From positions 1-34,924 of the forward strand of contig CAZFQD010000007.1 in the NCBI GenBank assembly GCA_964520885.1: 34,924 nt of DNA, written 5' to 3'. Shown here one piece after another: positions 24,296 to 32,563 of this stretch. The notes under the pieces are model-generated. The model saw nothing but the letters and a program-made list of their open reading frames with translations, was not told the origin of the DNA and searched no databases. The DNA comes from CAZFQD01 sp964520885 (GTDB lineage: Bacteria > Bacillota > Clostridia > Oscillospirales > SIG519). Positions within the stretch are counted from its first letter, which is position 1; the number at the start of each line of letters is the position of its first letter. A program made the translations under genes and the position numbers.

Positions 24296-24308
24296 GGAGG
24301 AAAAAACA

Positions 24309-24647
24309 ATGAAAAAGATTGAAGCGATTATTAGGCCTAATAAAATTGAGGATGTTAAGGAGGCATTGCATTTAATTGACATAAAAGGAATTACAATTTC
24401 TCAAGTAATGGGGTGCGGAAAACAAAAAGGTTGGAAGGAATATTATAGAGGAACAGAATTAACATTAAATGTTATGCAAAAAATCAAACTTGAAATGGTT
24501 GTAAGCGATGATAAGGTTGATACTGTTATAAATACAATTATTCAAGCATCGAGAACCGGTGAGGTTGGCGATGGTAAAATATTTATCAGCAATGTAGAAA
24601 ACGCAATAAGAATTAGAACAAATGAAAGTGGCGATACAACTTTATAA
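24309..24647 (+). CDS. glnB: PII-family nitrogen regulator (GlnB/GlnK)
   Basis: PII proteins are trimers that read 2-oxoglutarate and ATP/ADP levels and can plug AmtB. The 112-residue protein has the PII start KKIEAIIRPNKIEDVKEAL, T-loop GCGKQKGWKEYYRGTE, KIKLEMVV and the C-terminal signature RTGEVGDGKIFI. T-loop position 51 is leucine where enterobacterial PII has the tyrosine that is uridylylated; Y46 is present. The open frame extends upstream inside amtB to 24240, but ATG 24309 has AAGGAGG eight bases before it and fits the family. Pairing with amtB argues for a GlnK role. Confidence 0.95.
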   Translation: MKKIEAIIRPNKIEDVKEALHLIDIKGITISQVMGCGKQKGWKEYYRGTELTLNVMQKIKLEMVVSDDKVDTVINTIIQASRTGEVGDGKIFISNVENAIRIRTNESGDTTL

Positions 24648-24649
24648 TT

Positions 24650-24683
24650 AAAAGGTCTTGTGATAATTACCGCAAGACCTTTT
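24650..24683. terminator. Bidirectional terminator between glnB and nth
   Basis: AAAAGGTCTTG (24650-24660) and CAAGACCTTTT (24673-24683) form a perfect 11-pair stem with a 12-base loop and T residues on both strands. It serves the convergent genes glnB (plus) and nth (minus); the nth stop codon begins inside the stem. Confidence 0.85.
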
Positions 24684-25320
24684 AATATAATGAATTTAAA
24701 TAATACTCACATAAAAAATTAATGCAACAATTTAAACATTTAGGTTTTTTCGCATTACAAATTGCTCTTCCATGATAAACTAAAAGGTGACAAAAATCTA
24801 ATGAAATTTCATCTGGGACTATTTTTTTTAATGTTCTTTCTACAAATAATGGATTTACACTTTTACACAAACCTAAACGATTTGATAATCTAATACAATG
24901 TGTATCAGTTACAATTGCAGGCTTTTTAAAAACTTCTCCTAAAATTAAATTTGCACTTTTTCTTCCTATACCTTGTAGTGTTAAAAGTTGCTCCATTGAG
25001 TTTGGTATTTTACCTTTATATTTTTCAATTAAAGTTTTGCACATCTCATTAATGCTTTTTGCTTTTATATGATAAAATCCGCAAGGTTTAATAATATTTT
25101 CTAACTCTTCAATATCACAAAAAGCATAATCTTCAATTTCTCTATACTTTGAAAATAATGATTTTGTAATAATATTTACTCTCTCATCAGTGCATTGGGC
25201 TGACAATCTTGTGGCTATTAAAAGTTCTAATTCGTTAACAAATTGCAAGGTGCAACTCGCATTTGGGTATTCTTTTTTTAAACAATTATATATTGCTATT
25301 GCTTTTTCTTTATTTTTCAT
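24682..25320 (-). CDS. nth: Endonuclease III (DNA glycosylase/AP lyase)
   Basis: Nth removes oxidised pyrimidines from DNA. The helix-hairpin-helix LQGIGRKSANLI carries catalytic K121, and D139 (in VTDTHCIRLSNRLGL) completes the active site. Four cysteines in the pattern C-x6-C-x2-C-x5-C (188, 195, 198, 204) hold the [4Fe-4S] cluster. The length of 212 residues is typical. Its start overlaps the end of rarA by 11 bases, suggesting a shared DNA-repair transcript. Confidence 0.96.
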   Translation of the reverse strand: MKNKEKAIAIYNCLKKEYPNASCTLQFVNELELLIATRLSAQCTDERVNIITKSLFSKYREIEDYAFCDIEELENIIKPCGFYHIKAKSINEMCKTLIEKYKGKIPNSMEQLLTLQGIGRKSANLILGEVFKKPAIVTDTHCIRLSNRLGLCKSVNPLFVERTLKKIVPDEISLDFCHLLVYHGRAICNAKKPKCLNCCINFLCEYYLNSLY

Positions 25321-26575
25321 TTTGTTTCTTTATGCTTTCCCAATATTTTTTATTTGCTTGTTCAAATTTGTTGTTGCCATATTCATAATACTTTGTATTT
25401 TTAATATTATCAGGTAAATATTGCTGTTGAATATAATTGTTTTCAAAACTGTGGGGATATAAATAGTTTTTTCCTCTGCCCAATTTCTTTGCTCCATCAT
25501 AATGAGCATCTTTTAGATAAGATGGAATATCGCCACTGTTACCTTTTCTAATATCTTCAATAGCATTATCAATAGCACATATTACCGAATTTGATTTAGG
25601 AGAAGTTGCCAACATAACAACTGCTTGTGCAAGAGGAATTCTTGCTTCCGGAAAGCCTAATTGCATGGCACTATCAACACAAGACTTAACTATTGTAATG
25701 GCTTGAGGATAGGCAAGCCCTATATCCTCTGCTGAAATAACCAATAATCTTCGGCAAATTGATGGCAAATCCCCTGCTTCCACTAATCTTGCCAAATAGT
25801 GAATAGCGGCATTTTCATCTGAGCCTCTGATAGATTTTTGAAATGCTGATAATATATCATAATGAACATCGCCATCTCTATCATATCTCATTGATGACCG
25901 CTGAGCAACTTCTTTAGCCATTTGTTCAGTTATTACAATATCTTTATTTGTAACTAAGGTTAATATTTCAATTGCATTTATAGCTTTTCGCACATCTCCG
26001 CCACAAGAATGAGAAATCAATTCTAATGCGTCATCATTTATAGTTATTTTTATATTCAGCTCATTTTGTCTAAACTGAACTGCTCTATTTATTGCTTTTT
26101 TAATATCAGTAGCAGAAATCGGCTTAAATTCAAAAATGGTTGAACGGCTTAAAATTGCATTGTAAACATAAAAATAAGGGTTTTCGGTAGTTGATGCAAT
26201 TAAAGTTATTTTACCGTTTTCTATATATTCAAGTAAGGTTTGCTGTTGTTTTTTATTAAAATATTGAATTTCATCAAGGTATAAAAGAACACCATCTATA
26301 GCCATAAGGGTATCTAATTCCTCAACAATTGCTTTTATATCATTAATTGATGCTGTTGTTGCATTAATTTTATGTAGCCTTCTTTTTGTGGCATCAGCAA
26401 TTATATTGGCAACGGTTGTTTTGCCAATTCCGGAAGGACCATAAAAAATCATATTAGGGACAATTCCAGAAGTAATAATATTACTTAATGCTCTGCCCTT
26501 ACCTATAAGATGAGATTGCCCTGCAATCTCATCTAAAGTTGTTGGTCTTAACCTATCTGCTAAGGGAGTATACAT
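25310..26575 (-). CDS. rarA: Replication-associated recombination protein A (RarA/MgsA)
   Basis: RarA is an AAA+ ATPase of the clamp-loader clade that acts at stalled replication forks. The 421-residue protein has Walker A GPSGIGKT (46-53), Walker B LYLDEIQYFNKKQQ, sensor 1 ASTTENPYF, and the C-terminal tetramerisation region with SICRRLLVISAEDIGLAYP. The family more often has DEIHRFNK at Walker B; here it is DEIQYFNK. The length of 421 rules out RuvB and DnaX. Confidence 0.95.
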   Translation of the reverse strand: MYTPLADRLRPTTLDEIAGQSHLIGKGRALSNIITSGIVPNMIFYGPSGIGKTTVANIIADATKRRLHKINATTASINDIKAIVEELDTLMAIDGVLLYLDEIQYFNKKQQQTLLEYIENGKITLIASTTENPYFYVYNAILSRSTIFEFKPISATDIKKAINRAVQFRQNELNIKITINDDALELISHSCGGDVRKAINAIEILTLVTNKDIVITEQMAKEVAQRSSMRYDRDGDVHYDILSAFQKSIRGSDENAAIHYLARLVEAGDLPSICRRLLVISAEDIGLAYPQAITIVKSCVDSAMQLGFPEARIPLAQAVVMLATSPKSNSVICAIDNAIEDIRKGNSGDIPSYLKDAHYDGAKKLGRGKNYLYPHSFENNYIQQQYLPDNIKNTKYYEYGNNKFEQANKKYWESIKKQNEK

Positions 26576-26587
26576 AATTTCACCTTT

Positions 26588-27850
26588 TTAATACAAAGGA
26601 TATTTTTCGCAAAGTTTTGTTACTTGTGCTCTTATATAATCGCCTTTATTTTCAAAATCGGACGCAGTCAAATATAACAATTCTGCTATTTTTGTCATTT
26701 CATCTTGCTTAAAACCTCTTGATGTTGCGGCTGGAGTTCCAATTCTAACTCCACTTGTTACAAATGGACTTTGCGGGTCATTTGGAATTGCATTTTTATT
26801 TACTGTAATATAAACTTCATCTAATCTATGTTCAAATTCTTTGCCTGTTAAATTAAATTTTCTCAAATCAACTAACATAAGATGATTATCAGTTCCATGA
26901 GAAACTAAATCAAAGCCTAAACTTATCAAACCTTCTGAAAGCACTTTTGCATTTTTAACAATTTGTTGTTGATATGTTTTAAACTCCGGTTTTAATGCTT
27001 CTCCAAAGCAAACAGCCTTAGCGGCTATTATATGCATTAATGGACCACCTTGAATACCCGGAAACACGGCTTTATTTATAGCTTTTGCTAATTCTTCTTT
27101 ACATAAAATCATTCCACCTCTTGGACCTCTAAGAGTTTTATGAGTAGTTGAGGTAACAATATCAGCATAGGGAACAGGATTTGAATGAAGCCCCGTCGCC
27201 ACTAAGCCTGCAATATGAGCCATATCCACCATTAAATATGCTCCAACTTCTTTTGCAATTTGAGAGAATTTTTCAAAATCAATTTCTCTTGGATAAGCAG
27301 AAGCACCTGCTAAAATCATTTTTGGTTTTGTTTCTTTTGCTGTTTTATATAATTTATCATAATCAATTCTATGATTAACTTCATCTACACCATAAGGCAC
27401 TATATTATAATATGCACCTGAAATATTTACAGGTGAACCGTGTGATAAATGTCCCCCATGTGCCAAACTCATACCCATAACAGTATCACCCTGCTTCAAT
27501 ACTGCAAAAAAAGCTGCCATATTTGCTTGTGCTCCGCTATGAGGTTGAACATTTGCATGCTCGGCACCAAAAAGTTCCTTTGCTCTATTTATTGCTATGT
27601 TTTCTGCAATATCAACACATTCACAGCCTCCATAATATCTTTTTCCCGGATAACCTTCTGCATATTTATTTGTTAATACGGTTCCCATTGCCGCCATTAC
27701 TGCTTCTGACACAAAATTTTCACTTGCAATTAGTTCAATATTTCTTTTTTGCCTTAAATACTCCTTTTCAATAGCATCGGCAACCTCGCTATCACTTTGC
27801 CTTATAAAATCAATCGTTTGCTCCATCATAAGATTTTTTCGTCCCTTCAT
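26588..27850 (-). CDS. glyA: Serine hydroxymethyltransferase
   Basis: GlyA is a PLP enzyme converting serine and tetrahydrofolate to glycine and methylene-tetrahydrofolate, a main one-carbon source. Motifs are KRNIELIASENFVS, NKYAEGYPGKRYYGGCE, and the PLP lysine in STTHKTLRGPRGGM. The length is 420 residues from the first ATG. That ATG lacks a clear ribosome site; ATG codons at 27829 and 27826 (giving MEQTIDFI) lie closer to the family's usual start. It is followed upstream in the operon direction by the corrinoid-activator-like gene, 25 bases away. Confidence 0.97.
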   Translation of the reverse strand: MKGRKNLMMEQTIDFIRQSDSEVADAIEKEYLRQKRNIELIASENFVSEAVMAAMGTVLTNKYAEGYPGKRYYGGCECVDIAENIAINRAKELFGAEHANVQPHSGAQANMAAFFAVLKQGDTVMGMSLAHGGHLSHGSPVNISGAYYNIVPYGVDEVNHRIDYDKLYKTAKETKPKMILAGASAYPREIDFEKFSQIAKEVGAYLMVDMAHIAGLVATGLHSNPVPYADIVTSTTHKTLRGPRGGMILCKEELAKAINKAVFPGIQGGPLMHIIAAKAVCFGEALKPEFKTYQQQIVKNAKVLSEGLISLGFDLVSHGTDNHLMLVDLRKFNLTGKEFEHRLDEVYITVNKNAIPNDPQSPFVTSGVRIGTPAATSRGFKQDEMTKIAELLYLTASDFENKGDYIRAQVTKLCEKYPLY

Positions 27851-27875
27851 TTTTAAATATTAAGTAAATTATATT

Positions 27876-29483
27876 CTAAAACAATATTCTCTCAATAAAT
27901 TCATTTTCAAAAATCGGGTTGCCTGAAAGTTCAACTATTTTTACTTGCTTTGAAATCTTATTCGCTCTTTCTCTATCATTAGATGATAACAAAGCCATAA
28001 TTGCACCAGTTCCTGCCGCATTTCCTATTGATTTTGCATTTATAGTAAAATGCTTTGGTAATAAGCCTATTTCTCCTGCACTATCCATATTTATTGCTGA
28101 GCCAAATCCACCTGCAACATAGATATTTTTTACATCAAAATCTTCAATTTGAGCACTTTTTAGCAGCATTGTTGTTCCAGCTGAAATAGCCGCCTTTGCT
28201 AACTGAACTTCTCGTATATCCTTTTGAGTAATATATATACTTTTTTTATCATTTAAACTAAAACTAATTTCGCCATCACATTCAAAAACATATTCTTTAT
28301 ATATACCTTTGTAATCTTGTTCTATTCTTCCTGTTTCATCAATTATATTATTTATTTTCATTATTGAAACTGCATCAAGCAGTCCAGAACCGCAAATACC
28401 AATTGGGTTACCTTTGCCAATAATAGATAATTTAATTTTGCCGTTTTCTTGACTAACTTTTTTTATTGCACCATCAATACTTCCCGTTCCAAATTTAATT
28501 TGTGCTCCTTCAAAGGCTGGACCTGCCGCAGTAGAGCATGCATAAATACTGCCGTTGTGCTTAATTGCCATTTCTCCGTTAGTTCCTATATCAACCATAT
28601 ATGAATTATCTTCTTGCTTATCATAATCACAAGCAAGCATTACCGAAACCGCATCTCCACCTAAAAAACCCGAAATAATCGGCATAAAATAAATATTTGC
28701 CGATTTATTAATATTAAATCCGATTTTTTCATTGCTAATATACTCACCGAAATATGATTGTGGTTCAAAAGGCAAATGTCCTAATGAAACAACTGAAATA
28801 TTTGCCGCCAAAAGTAGCATAGTTGTATTGCCCGTTAGAACGCAATCGCAAATTGTGCTACTATTACAACCACTTTCTCTACAAAATTCATCTATCATTT
28901 CATTCAACTGTTCTATTATTACTTTATGTAAAATTTCGTTACCATCCTCATTATTTGTGCAATAATTAATTCGTGACATTACATCAGCACCATAGGCTTT
29001 TTGCATATTAATTCGTGAAGCTGTATATAAATGCATTCCTGTTTCAAGATTATAGAAGAATGCCGCAACAGTGGTTGTTCCAATATCAACAGCCATTCCC
29101 ACAATTAAAGAAACTTGATTTTTATATTTTTTAATATCAATTGATGGGTTTATCTCAATTTTAAGTCCTTTTGTGTTTGTTTCTACCTCAAATTCATTAT
29201 CATCTATGTATACTGTTAAATCGCCTTCGATTTTAGCATAGCAAGCCAATCTAAATCCTTTATTAATTTCTTCATCTGATAAAAACTCTTTTTCACCATC
29301 GGTTATTAACGAGAGTTTTCCTTTAACTTTTACCTTGCATTTTCCACATTCGCCTCTACCACCACAAGGTGCATCAAGAAAAATACTATTTGAAATTAAT
29401 ACTTCAAATATTGTTTTCCCTTTTAAAACATTAATTGTTTTTTTATACAAACCATTAATTATAGTGCAAATATATTTATCCAT
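27876..29483 (-). CDS. ASKHA-domain [2Fe-2S] protein of the corrinoid-activator (RACo/RamA-like) family
   Basis: The N-terminal 90 residues are a plant-type [2Fe-2S] ferredoxin with C40, C46, C49 and C81 (in DAPCGGRGECGKCKV and LACYA). The rest is a DUF4445-type ASKHA ATPase with DIGTTTVAAF, DIGTNGEMAI and GSGLLDAV. Relatives use ATP to return inactive Co(II) corrinoid proteins to Co(I) in methyl-transfer pathways. No corrinoid protein or methyltransferase is visible here, so the partner is unknown. The frame opens at TTG 29501, but ATG 29483 has TAGGA six bases before it and is preferred (535 residues). Neighbour glyA also concerns one-carbon units. Confidence 0.85.
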   Translation of the reverse strand: MDKYICTIINGLYKKTINVLKGKTIFEVLISNSIFLDAPCGGRGECGKCKVKVKGKLSLITDGEKEFLSDEEINKGFRLACYAKIEGDLTVYIDDNEFEVETNTKGLKIEINPSIDIKKYKNQVSLIVGMAVDIGTTTVAAFFYNLETGMHLYTASRINMQKAYGADVMSRINYCTNNEDGNEILHKVIIEQLNEMIDEFCRESGCNSSTICDCVLTGNTTMLLLAANISVVSLGHLPFEPQSYFGEYISNEKIGFNINKSANIYFMPIISGFLGGDAVSVMLACDYDKQEDNSYMVDIGTNGEMAIKHNGSIYACSTAAGPAFEGAQIKFGTGSIDGAIKKVSQENGKIKLSIIGKGNPIGICGSGLLDAVSIMKINNIIDETGRIEQDYKGIYKEYVFECDGEISFSLNDKKSIYITQKDIREVQLAKAAISAGTTMLLKSAQIEDFDVKNIYVAGGFGSAINMDSAGEIGLLPKHFTINAKSIGNAAGTGAIMALLSSNDRERANKISKQVKIVELSGNPIFENEFIERILF

Positions 29484-29503
29484 TTGTTTTCCTACCTTCA
29501 AAA

Positions 29504-30721
29504 TTATTTTAAATACGCTTGTTCTCTATAAATGCCTTTATCATTCCATGCTAAATAAATTCCGCATTTTAATTGCTTACAAATAGTAATTTGTGCTTTA
29601 ATATCATCAAAAGTATAAACCTTTGATGAACTATCATAATCTCCGATAAATGGACGAAGAATTGCTTTGCAATTCTCTAATTTCATTCTATTTAAAGTTT
29701 CACTAATTGCTATGTTTAAAACTTCAGTAGCATTATCATCTGCCTTTATTATCACCTTATCATTAATGGTAACACTATTTGTATACGAAGTTTTTAGAGT
29801 GGATATTTGAAATCTCGGAGATAAATAATCTACCTTAATATTTGCCAAATCAAATGTTTGACCACCCTCAACATTAACTGTTTCACTATATGCACCTTGT
29901 CCCGGCAAACATAACGACACCTTAAGCCCCTTACTATGGGCTCTATCAGAAAAAGCATTTACAAAATCATTAAGCATTTTTGGTTTTGATATGTTTTTTG
30001 AAATTTCTCCATAATCAAGTAAATCTAAGCGACCAAAGTCAGGAAATTTAACCTCGTCAAGCATTATTTCACTAAAACCTAATGTTGATACTTCATCACA
30101 AATTGCATATAAATAATCTTGCACTTCATTGTTGTAAGGATTAATCCAAAAAAATGTATTCCACCATTTTCCTCCACCTCTTAATGGAACTGAATATTTT
30201 GAATTAAATTTCGGCAAAAAATTGTCTTTAAAGGCTACAACTCTTGCTATTGAATAAATTCCAGCTGTTTTTAGTTTCTTATTTATTTCCTTAAAGTCTA
30301 TACTATTTTCACTAATTGCATTAGAAGTAACTGCAAGAGGAATTTCCGATATATAATTTAATTTCCCATCTTCACCTTTTGCATCAACAACTATAGTGTT
30401 TATCTCTGTTTTTTTAGATAAAGCTATAACACTATTTTGCCCCTCTAATGTAGATAAAATTGATACGGGAATATAAATTCCCTTTATATCATTAATATCA
30501 ACCTGTGAGTTGTTTAAATTTTCATTTGGTGCAGAAGATTGGCTTAAAATGTTAGAATTATTTGCTTTTTCACTTTTGGATAAATTATCAATTAGCCCAA
30601 TTATGCCTACGGCAGAAAAATAGCCAACAACAATAATTAGAATTGCCACTACCAAAAAAAGCAATCCACCAAAGTTTCTATTTTTCTTTTTCACAGGTCT
30701 ATATGAAGACTGTTTAAACAT
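29504..30721 (-). CDS. Membrane-anchored DUF4015 glycosidase-like protein
   Basis: A basic N-terminus (about residues 1-20) is followed by one membrane anchor (about 22-45) and a Ser/Asn-rich linker, so the main domain is outside the cell. Residues from about 75 form a TIM-barrel-like domain of the DUF4015 putative glycosyl hydrolase family: IKGIYIPVSIL, INTIVVDAKGEDGKLNY, ARVVAFKD, EIMLDEVKFPDFG (likely acidic active-site residues) and VDYLSPR. The substrate is unknown; a cell-wall or capsule sugar is a guess. GTG 30733 is possible, but ATG 30721 has AGGTGG eight bases upstream. It lies in the place where rnfB usually follows rnfA. Confidence 0.8.
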   Translation of the reverse strand: MFKQSSYRPVKKKNRNFGGLLFLVVAILIIVVGYFSAVGIIGLIDNLSKSEKANNSNILSQSSAPNENLNNSQVDINDIKGIYIPVSILSTLEGQNSVIALSKKTEINTIVVDAKGEDGKLNYISEIPLAVTSNAISENSIDFKEINKKLKTAGIYSIARVVAFKDNFLPKFNSKYSVPLRGGGKWWNTFFWINPYNNEVQDYLYAICDEVSTLGFSEIMLDEVKFPDFGRLDLLDYGEISKNISKPKMLNDFVNAFSDRAHSKGLKVSLCLPGQGAYSETVNVEGGQTFDLANIKVDYLSPRFQISTLKTSYTNSVTINDKVIIKADDNATEVLNIAISETLNRMKLENCKAILRPFIGDYDSSSKVYTFDDIKAQITICKQLKCGIYLAWNDKGIYREQAYLK

Positions 30722-30789
30722 ATTTAAAGCCACCTTTAAAATAAATTTATTTTATTAAGTATGATGTTCATATTACAATAATTTATTCG

Positions 30790-31377
30790 CTAAACAGGAA
30801 ATTTAATACCAGAAAACCCCATAAAAGCCATAGCCAACAAAGCAATTGCAATAAATAATATAGGTGCACCCTCAAATGCTTTTGGAACTGAGCAAAACTG
30901 TAGTTTTTCTTTTATTGACAAAATAAGAATTAAAGCTAATGTAAATCCAACTGCCGAAAAAAACGAATACGCAATAGTTTCAAAAAAACTTAGTCCCCTA
31001 TCTATTATAATAATTGCAATGCCTAATACTGCACAATTTGTTATTACATACGGAAAATAATTTTTTAAAGCATTATGAATTTTCGTCAACAATTTCATAA
31101 GTAAAATATCAAGTAATTTCATTGTAATTACAATTATTAACACAAAAATTATTATTCTCAAATATGTTAAGTTAAAGCGCATAATTAAAAATTTATTGAC
31201 CAAAAACATAAAAGATGATGACAAAACCATAACTAATGCAACATAAGCTCCCATATTAAACAAAGTTTTTATCCTTTTATGCTCGTCAAAAATTGGGAAC
31301 ACACCTAATAACTTAACAAAAACAACATTTTCAATAAAAATTGCAGATAATGCAACAATAAATAACTTTGCAAGCAT
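30790..31377 (-). CDS. rnfA: Rnf complex subunit RnfA (diverged)
   Basis: RnfA and RnfE are paired six-helix membrane subunits that hold an iron-sulfur centre within the membrane part of the ferredoxin:NAD oxidoreductase. The 195-residue protein has the family ends: NVVFVKLLG at the start and VPKAFEGAPI with LLAMAFMGFSG at the end, plus C115 in VITNCAVLG. The first conserved cysteine (usual GxCPFL) is phenylalanine here: GVFPIF, F27. The ATG overlaps the rnfE stop (TAATG) and has GGAGG upstream. RnfB should follow but does not. Confidence 0.9.
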   Translation of the reverse strand: MLAKLFIVALSAIFIENVVFVKLLGVFPIFDEHKRIKTLFNMGAYVALVMVLSSSFMFLVNKFLIMRFNLTYLRIIIFVLIIVITMKLLDILLMKLLTKIHNALKNYFPYVITNCAVLGIAIIIIDRGLSFFETIAYSFFSAVGFTLALILILSIKEKLQFCSVPKAFEGAPILFIAIALLAMAFMGFSGIKFPV

Positions 31378-31988
31378 TATTTTGCCTCCTTTTTGTTAAC
31401 AATCCATTGTATTAATGCCAAAATCATTCCAAATGTAAAAAATGCACCGGCTGGCGAAAGCATTAATAACACAGGTTTATAATTGCTTCCAAAAATATTA
31501 TAACCAAAAATTGTTCCTGTTCCTAAAATCATTCGCACAAAAGCAACTACTATTAATGCAATTGAAAAACCCACTCCCATTGAAATACCATCAACCATAG
31601 ATAAAAAAGCATTTTTCTTAATAGCAAAATTATCTAATCTTGAAATAATGATACAATTAACTGCAATTAATGGAACAAAAACTCCTAACGACCTTGAAAC
31701 AGTTGGTAAATAAACCTTTAATAACATATCAACAATTGAAACAAAGACTGAAATTACTATTAAATAAATTATCAATTTTGTTTGTGCGGAAATGAGTTTT
31801 TTAAACAATGAAATAATAAAATTTGAAAATGTAATTACTAATGTAAAGGCAATGCCCATTACAAAGGCGTTTTTAACTGAGATGGTAATTGCAAGAACTG
31901 GGCATAACCCAATTAATTGAAAAAAAACTGGATTGTTTTTTACTGTGCCTTCTCTAAATATGTTTAATAACTTATTATTAGAACTCAA
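31377..31988 (-). CDS. rnfE: Rnf complex subunit RnfE
   Basis: This 203-residue, six-helix protein is the partner of RnfA. Both iron-sulfur cysteines are present: C29 (in LIGLCPVLAIT) and C112 (in AVNCIIISR), at the same positions as in the homologous NqrD. The conserved GVGFSIALIVVAFVR and PAGAFFTFGMILALIQWI follow. Translation starts at TTG, overlapping the rnfG stop (TTGA), with GAGGG six bases upstream. Confidence 0.94.
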   Translation of the reverse strand: MSSNNKLLNIFREGTVKNNPVFFQLIGLCPVLAITISVKNAFVMGIAFTLVITFSNFIISLFKKLISAQTKLIIYLIVISVFVSIVDMLLKVYLPTVSRSLGVFVPLIAVNCIIISRLDNFAIKKNAFLSMVDGISMGVGFSIALIVVAFVRMILGTGTIFGYNIFGSNYKPVLLMLSPAGAFFTFGMILALIQWIVNKKEAK

Positions 31989-32563
31989 TTTAATCCCTCG
32001 CTTTCCTTTGCAAGCAAAATAGCTTTTAGTGCTATATTCAACGCATCCTTCACTGTATTAGAAGTTATTGTAGCTCCAGAAATAGCATTTAGTCCTATTA
32101 CCTCATTTGAAAACTCCATTGGATAATTCAATCCTTTGAATTTATCTAAATATTCATCGTTAAATACTTTTGATCCGAAAGTTGGACTTTCATTATAAAA
32201 CAATATCTCAGTATCATTAATAACTCCACTATGACTAATTCCAGTAACTAAATTAATCTCGCCATTAATACCATCTACTGTAATATCAACACAATATCCT
32301 TCGATTATACCCTCATCAATAGCCTTATATACTTTTAATTTATTTTGCTTCAATGAAGAAAATATACTATCGTTTAATAGAACAAATTCATAATTGCCCG
32401 ACATAACCTTCATTAATGTTTCTAAATTGACAATATAATTACTATTTTCAAATCTCTTTGTTGTAAAATTATGAACAATAGAAATTATACCAAATGATAA
32501 AACAAGAGCAACAAAAATAATAAAAACTGAAAATAAATTGTTTTTCTTTGAAATGTTAGACAT
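31985..32563 (-). CDS. rnfG: Rnf complex subunit RnfG (covalent FMN protein)
   Basis: RnfG has one N-terminal membrane segment (about residues 10-30) and an extracellular FMN-binding domain. The flavin-attachment motif SGATIT is present, with the last threonine (T167) as the likely covalent FMN site. An open frame reaches back to 32632 inside rnfD, but ATG 32563 has GGAGGGG about eight bases before it and gives the normal 192-residue length. It overlaps rnfD by 8 bases and rnfE by 4. Confidence 0.93.
   Translation of the reverse strand: MSNISKKNNLFSVFIIFVALVLSFGIISIVHNFTTKRFENSNYIVNLETLMKVMSGNYEFVLLNDSIFSSLKQNKLKVYKAIDEGIIEGYCVDITVDGINGEINLVTGISHSGVINDTEILFYNESPTFGSKVFNDEYLDKFKGLNYPMEFSNEVIGLNAISGATITSNTVKDALNIALKAILLAKESEGLN

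Noticed and set aside
24240..24308. N-terminal extension of the PII protein
   Set aside because: It lies inside amtB, does not fit the PII family, and the ATG at 24309 has an ideal AAGGAGG site.
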